Assembly: GCA_050258555.1 (NCBI GenBank)
Contig: JBLMZA010000052.1
Span: 1 to 64,000 of the forward strand
DNA from: CAISDA01 sp050258555
Lineage (GTDB): Bacteria > Bacteroidota > Ignavibacteria > UBA10030 > UBA8401
Reading direction: 5' to 3'
DNA: 64,000 nt
Shown: piece after piece, positions 60,523 through 64,000 of the stretch
Position numbering within the stretch: the stretch's first letter is position 1
Layout of the letters: each line of letters opens with the position of its first letter
Notes under the pieces: model-generated
The model's input: only the letters and a program-made list of their open reading frames with translations
What the model was told of the DNA's origin: nothing
The model's database searches: none
Translations under genes and position numbers: made by a program

Positions 60523-61359
60523 ATGAACATCCTTGAATGGACGGCCGTGATCTGCGCCGGCTCCTTTACGGCGGGGTTTCTGGGCGCGCTCACGGGACTG
60601 GGCGGCGGAGTGGTCATCATTCCGATGCTCACGCTGCTCTTCGGCGTGGACATCCGCTACGCCATCGGCGCATCGCTCGTCTCGGTCATCGCGACGTCCT
60701 CGGGCGCGGCCGTGGCCTATATCAGGGAAGGATATTCGAACATACGCATCGGCATGCTGCTTGAAGTCGCCACGACCATCGGCGCCGTGGCGGGTGCATG
60801 GCTCGCACACATGATCTCGACCGGAAGCATTGCCGTGATCTTCGGGGCCGTTCTCATCTATTCGGCATTCGCCTCGCTCCGGCCGCCGCGCGAACAGACC
60901 TCCGGCGTGAAAGAAGACACACTCGCCGCACGGCTCCGCCTCAACGGCAGCTATCCCTCGGGCGGCCGCGAGGTGCCCTACACCGTGAGCCACGTGCCGG
61001 GAGGCTTCGGCATGATGTTCGTGGCAGGCACGCTTTCCGGACTGCTCGGCATCGGCTCCGGCGCTGCCAAGGTGCTCGCCATGGACCGCATCATGAAAAT
61101 TCCCTTCAAGGTCTCGACCACCACGAGCAACTTCATGATCGGCGTCACCGCCGCAGCCAGCGCAGGCATCTATCTCAGCCGCGGCTACATCGATCCCGGC
61201 ATCGCCATGCCGGTCATGCTCGGCGTGCTCCTGGGTTCGCTCGCAGGCGCGCGCGTGCTGATGCGCGCGAGGACGAAATGGCTGCGCCGGATCTTCAGCG
61301 TCGTGATATTCATTCTCGCCGTCGAAATGATTTATAATGGATTGAAAGGAAGCATCTGA
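60523..61359 (+). CDS. TauE/SafE-family (DUF81) membrane transporter
   Basis: 278 residues, about eight helices in two halves, each opening with GxLTGLGGGVVIIPMLTLLFGVDIRYAIGASLVSVIATS and GLLGIGSGAAKVLAMDRIMKIPFKVSTTTSNFMIGVTAAAS. Anion export or uptake (sulfite, sulfoacetate) in relatives. Followed by DUF1634 with a 1-nt overlap, a pairing seen in many genomes. Confidence 0.88.
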   Translation: MNILEWTAVICAGSFTAGFLGALTGLGGGVVIIPMLTLLFGVDIRYAIGASLVSVIATSSGAAVAYIREGYSNIRIGMLLEVATTIGAVAGAWLAHMISTGSIAVIFGAVLIYSAFASLRPPREQTSGVKEDTLAARLRLNGSYPSGGREVPYTVSHVPGGFGMMFVAGTLSGLLGIGSGAAKVLAMDRIMKIPFKVSTTTSNFMIGVTAAASAGIYLSRGYIDPGIAMPVMLGVLLGSLAGARVLMRARTKWLRRIFSVVIFILAVEMIYNGLKGSI

Positions 61360-61763
61360 TGAGGGAGAGACGTGAGGAATCGGCGGAAAAAGACCTCGAT
61401 CGGGACCGCCGGTTCGAAGCAATGATGGGAAATCTTCTGCGCATCGGTGTCAGCATCGCGGCACTGCTCGTGCTGGCCGGTGCGGTGATGTTCCTGTTCG
61501 AGCACGGCTCGCAGACGCCGAACTATGCCGTCTTCAAGGGACAGCCGGCCGATCTGACCACGCCCTCCGGCATCGTGGCGGAATGTCTCAAGCTTCGCAG
61601 CCGCGGCATCATCATGCTCGGTCTCGTGACGCTCATCCTCACGCCGATTGCACGCGTGCTCTTCGCGCTCATCGGCTTTGCCATCAAAAAGGACCGGGTC
61701 TATACGGCGGTCTCGGTGATCGTGCTCGCGATCCTGCTCTTAGGCTTTTTCGATGTGATCTGA
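61359..61763 (+). CDS. DUF1634 membrane protein
   Basis: 134 residues: a charged N-terminal region (MRERREESAEKDLDRDRRFE), then three hydrophobic helices, with GIIMLGLVTLILTPIARVLFALIGFAIKKDRVYTAVSVIVLAILLLG. Matches the DUF1634 partner of TauE/SafE transporters. Start overlaps the TauE stop by 1 nt. Its 3' end overlaps the convergent ClC gene by 24 nt. Confidence 0.85.
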   Translation: MRERREESAEKDLDRDRRFEAMMGNLLRIGVSIAALLVLAGAVMFLFEHGSQTPNYAVFKGQPADLTTPSGIVAECLKLRSRGIIMLGLVTLILTPIARVLFALIGFAIKKDRVYTAVSVIVLAILLLGFFDVI

Positions 61764-63149
61764 CGAATCGGCGCCGGTCTTCTCAATCCCGTCACCGGGT
61801 GCGAGTTCGGCGGCAATTCCCTCCTTCAAGCGCTCATACAGCGACTGCTTGTCGATCAGCCATGCGGCCAGCAGACTCACCAGTCCCGTCAGCATCAGCA
61901 CGAAGATGAGCGAATGGCGGTCGGTCATTTCCAGCACAAGGATCGACGACGTGAAGGGCGAGCGCGTCACGGCGGTGAGGAAGGCGACCATGCCGGCAAG
62001 GATGACGATATTCGACTGATCAGGCGCCAGCGTGAAGAACGAGCCGAGCCAGGCGCCGATCGAGGCGCCGCTGCAGAGCGAGGGCGCAAAGATGCCGGCC
62101 GCTCCGCCGGCGGTGAATGTGAGGATGGGACCCAGAAAGCGCGCCGGAGCAAGGATGTATCCCGGCGTCTGCTCGCGTCCGAACAGGAGCGAGACCATCA
62201 CTTCCTTCCCCGATCCGAACGACTTCGGCGTCACAAAATACGCCGAAAGCCACAGAAGCAGCGCCACACCGAGTATGAAGGCCACACCCTGCCACTTCGC
62301 GCGCATCGCGCTTTTCCATGCAAAAATCTTCAGGACGAGTTTCGAAAAGAGACCGCCGGATGCGCCGGCGATGAAGGCCACAATGGCGGCGATGCCGACG
62401 GTCGACAGCAGCGGCGTGCCCGCGGCGGGATATCCCAGATAGAGATAGGGACCGAGAATCATCTGCGCCATCATGCCGGCAATGATCACGGCCGAGAGCA
62501 GCGTGGTGCGGAAGACGGTGAAATGCGACTTGCCGAGCTCTTCGATCGCAAAGACGATGCCGCCGAGCGGCGTGTTGAACGCGGCGGCCAGTCCCGCCGC
62601 GCTTCCGGTAAGTATCATGATCCCTTCCGATGGCTTGGGCCATTTTTCGGGAATATAGGAACGGATGCCGCGGAAAATCGCTCCGGCGATCTGGACCGTC
62701 GGACCTTCGCGGCCCAGCGCTCCCCCGCCCAGAAGCAGGATGAGGCTGCTCACGATCTTGACGGCGACGATCCGGAGTCCGAGGAGTTTCGAGACGCCTT
62801 CCGTTTCTTTCTTTTCCGAAAGCTCAAGCGACGCCATCACCTGCGGTATGCCGCTTCCGCGCGCATAGGGCGCGAAGATGCGGACGACGAAGACGGAAAT
62901 GACGAAGCAGACAGGCGTGAGGATGAGAAAAAGGTACGGCCAGTGCGCGAAGAGATCGCGGCCGTACTGTTCGACGAAAACGAAGAGCTGCGCGTAGACG
63001 ACCGCCATGGCGCCGACGGCCAGCGAGGCGGCAAGCAGCGGAAGAAAGAACATAACATTCCGCCTCACTTCGAGGCGGAATGAAAATTTCTGAAAGAATG
63101 TATCCGAGTATCGACGGATCGTTTCTGCTGTTGTTCTCTGTGGTTTCAC
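61740..63149 (-). CDS. ClC-type chloride channel / antiporter
   Basis: 469 residues, about ten to twelve helices. The ClC signatures are visible: GSGIPQVMASLE, GGGALGREGPTVQIAG (with the gating Glu in GREGP) and GGAAGIFAPSLCSGASIGA. The start is GTG at 63149; no downstream CBS domain is present. It could be an H+/Cl- antiporter or a channel. The stop lies inside the end of DUF1634 on the other strand. Confidence 0.93.
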   Translation of the reverse strand: MKPQRTTAETIRRYSDTFFQKFSFRLEVRRNVMFFLPLLAASLAVGAMAVVYAQLFVFVEQYGRDLFAHWPYLFLILTPVCFVISVFVVRIFAPYARGSGIPQVMASLELSEKKETEGVSKLLGLRIVAVKIVSSLILLLGGGALGREGPTVQIAGAIFRGIRSYIPEKWPKPSEGIMILTGSAAGLAAAFNTPLGGIVFAIEELGKSHFTVFRTTLLSAVIIAGMMAQMILGPYLYLGYPAAGTPLLSTVGIAAIVAFIAGASGGLFSKLVLKIFAWKSAMRAKWQGVAFILGVALLLWLSAYFVTPKSFGSGKEVMVSLLFGREQTPGYILAPARFLGPILTFTAGGAAGIFAPSLCSGASIGAWLGSFFTLAPDQSNIVILAGMVAFLTAVTRSPFTSSILVLEMTDRHSLIFVLMLTGLVSLLAAWLIDKQSLYERLKEGIAAELAPGDGIEKTGADSSDHIEKA

Positions 63150-63203
63150 GATCGCTTCTGTTGTGCCGTCCGCACAGTGTGTAGGCGTATGATGCGCGCG
63201 GCC

Positions 63204-64000
63204 TCAGTCGCCGCCCATCATCGTGGTATTCTCCTGTTCCGAATCGATGAAGCCGAACATCTCTCCGACATTCTTGAAGCACCAGTTCACCTTGTTGCTC
63301 AGCACGATGATCGACGTCTTGTCTTCCAGGCGGCGGACGAACATCGAATTGTACCCTTTCCACCATCCGTTGTGATAGACAAGCTTCGAACCGTCGGCGA
63401 GCATCCGGATGCGCCATCCGTACCCGTAGGTGCTGTTGTGCTTGTAATCGTAGGACAGCGGCGTGAACGCTTCCTGCAGCGTCGACTGCCTCACAAGCTT
63501 CTCGGTGTAGAGCGCCTGATCCCACTTGAACAGATCCTCGACCGTCGAATAGACGCCCTTGTCTCCCGACACGCCGTTCAGGATGTCGTCCTGCACGGGC
63601 GTCGCGTTGGAATTGTGGCCGATCGTCAGGAAGACCGGCTCCTGCTTCGCATATGGATTATACACAAATGTCCCGGACATTCCAAGCGGAATGAACACGT
63701 CGTGCCCCATGAACTCGTCGAACTTCCGTCCGGTCACCTTCTCGACGATCGATGCCAGCACCGCGTAGCCCGTGTTGCTGTAGCGGTATTGCTGATCGGG
63801 TTCGAACTCCGCAGCCGGGTGATATTTCGTGAGCACGTCGATCACGTCATCGTTGCTCACGTACGCCATCCTCCTCTTCTTCCAGTATTTGGCCGGGAAG
63901 TACATGTAGTTCGGCAGACCCGAGCGGTGCGCCAGCAGATGCTTCACCGTGATGTGACGATAAGGGAAGTCGGGGAAAAATTTCTGCACGGGATCGCCGA
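63204..64000 (-). CDS. Serine hydrolase, beta-lactamase/class C penicillin-binding fold (partial, 5' end outside window)
   Basis: At least 265 residues, open to the window edge, so the start and the catalytic SxxK are upstream and not seen. FPYRHITVKHLLAHRSGLPNY, the YRYSNTGYAVLASIVEKVTGRKF segment with the YxN motif, and VYHNGWWKGYNSMFVRRLEDKTSIIVLSN (HxG-like third motif) place it among beta-lactamase-related hydrolases. Likely roles are peptide or ester hydrolysis; resistance should not be assumed. Confidence 0.85.
   Translation of the reverse strand, partial: GDPVQKFFPDFPYRHITVKHLLAHRSGLPNYMYFPAKYWKKRRMAYVSNDDVIDVLTKYHPAAEFEPDQQYRYSNTGYAVLASIVEKVTGRKFDEFMGHDVFIPLGMSGTFVYNPYAKQEPVFLTIGHNSNATPVQDDILNGVSGDKGVYSTVEDLFKWDQALYTEKLVRQSTLQEAFTPLSYDYKHNSTYGYGWRIRMLADGSKLVYHNGWWKGYNSMFVRRLEDKTSIIVLSNKVNWCFKNVGEMFGFIDSEQENTTMMGGD

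Noticed and set aside
1..64000. CRISPR array, prophage, insertion sequence or new defence island
   Set aside because: No regularly spaced repeats with unique spacers, no integrase or transposase, and no cluster of nuclease, helicase or effector genes were seen.

Overview
The window is GC-rich (roughly 60%) chromosomal DNA from a bacterium, packed with housekeeping genes and almost free of mobile DNA. Three traits place the organism in the FCB supergroup: a secreted protein with a type IX secretion (T9SS) C-terminal sorting domain containing YPNPFNPST, a lipoprotein resembling the Bacteroidota DUF4270 family directly downstream of glgA, and an outer-membrane protein starting with a SAYSRYGVG-type motif. 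Many genes nevertheless have clear Shine-Dalgarno sequences, and several intergenic regions have TTGnnn-17-TAnnnT promoters. Both are unlike classical Bacteroidota, so I infer an Ignavibacteriota, Chlorobiota or Kapabacteria-like lineage rather than Bacteroidia. The species cannot be named from this sequence.

Layout. 1-1830: a NatA/NatB-type ABC exporter, whose permease is cut off at the window edge by unrelated-looking sequence. 1927-6621: asnS, a secreted VIT/VWA T9SS protein and nadA. 6789-11135 (minus): gltX-folB-folK-dNK-DUF4834-GT9, with overlapping stops and starts. 11282-12103: a SpoU-type RNA methyltransferase. 12130-12749: an AT-rich HigBA-like toxin-antitoxin pair. 12799-13935: a Tat-exported dipeptide epimerase. 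14188-15828: DUF47-pit phosphate uptake. 15900-24608 (minus): a methionine/cystathionine-type PLP enzyme, then hisB-hisH-hisA-hisF-hisI, a PfkB kinase, an RmlD-like reductase, an EEP-family lipoprotein and serS. 24851-27580: B12-dependent ribonucleotide reductase. 27581-28191: a 611-nt gap, the only one over 300 nt.

28192-36250 (plus): glgA-gmhB-DUF4270-like lipoprotein-outer-membrane protein-rpiB-glyA-tatC-polyprenyl synthase. 36337-51668 (minus): ddl, metF, an M64 peptidase, an MFS carrier, a CNNM/CorC protein, VanZ, bifunctional NAD(P)HX repair, a lone nuoN, trxA, dnaE, proS and tRNA-Arg(CCU). 51846-53422: DUF4013 and a BrkB-type membrane protein. 53430-55464 (minus): a TrmH-type methyltransferase, an EamA transporter and a helical-repeat protein. 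55649-61763 (plus): an exported thioredoxin-fold protein, cinA-recA-recX, an AI-2E-type permease, TauE/SafE and DUF1634. 61740-64000 (minus): a ClC channel and a serine hydrolase running off the window.

No phage, insertion sequence, CRISPR array or obvious new defence system is present. The most noteworthy non-coding signal is a dispersed 23-nt palindrome family, core GGGCGAA-N-TTCGCCC. Its six copies each sit just 3' of a stop codon, and five of them are followed by a conserved pyrimidine tract, which suggests a repeat family acting as 3'-end structure. Other points of interest are a long perfect palindrome at the end of a stand-alone nuoN, an ABC ATPase with a C-terminal membrane hairpin, and a triple direct repeat between nrdJ and glgA.
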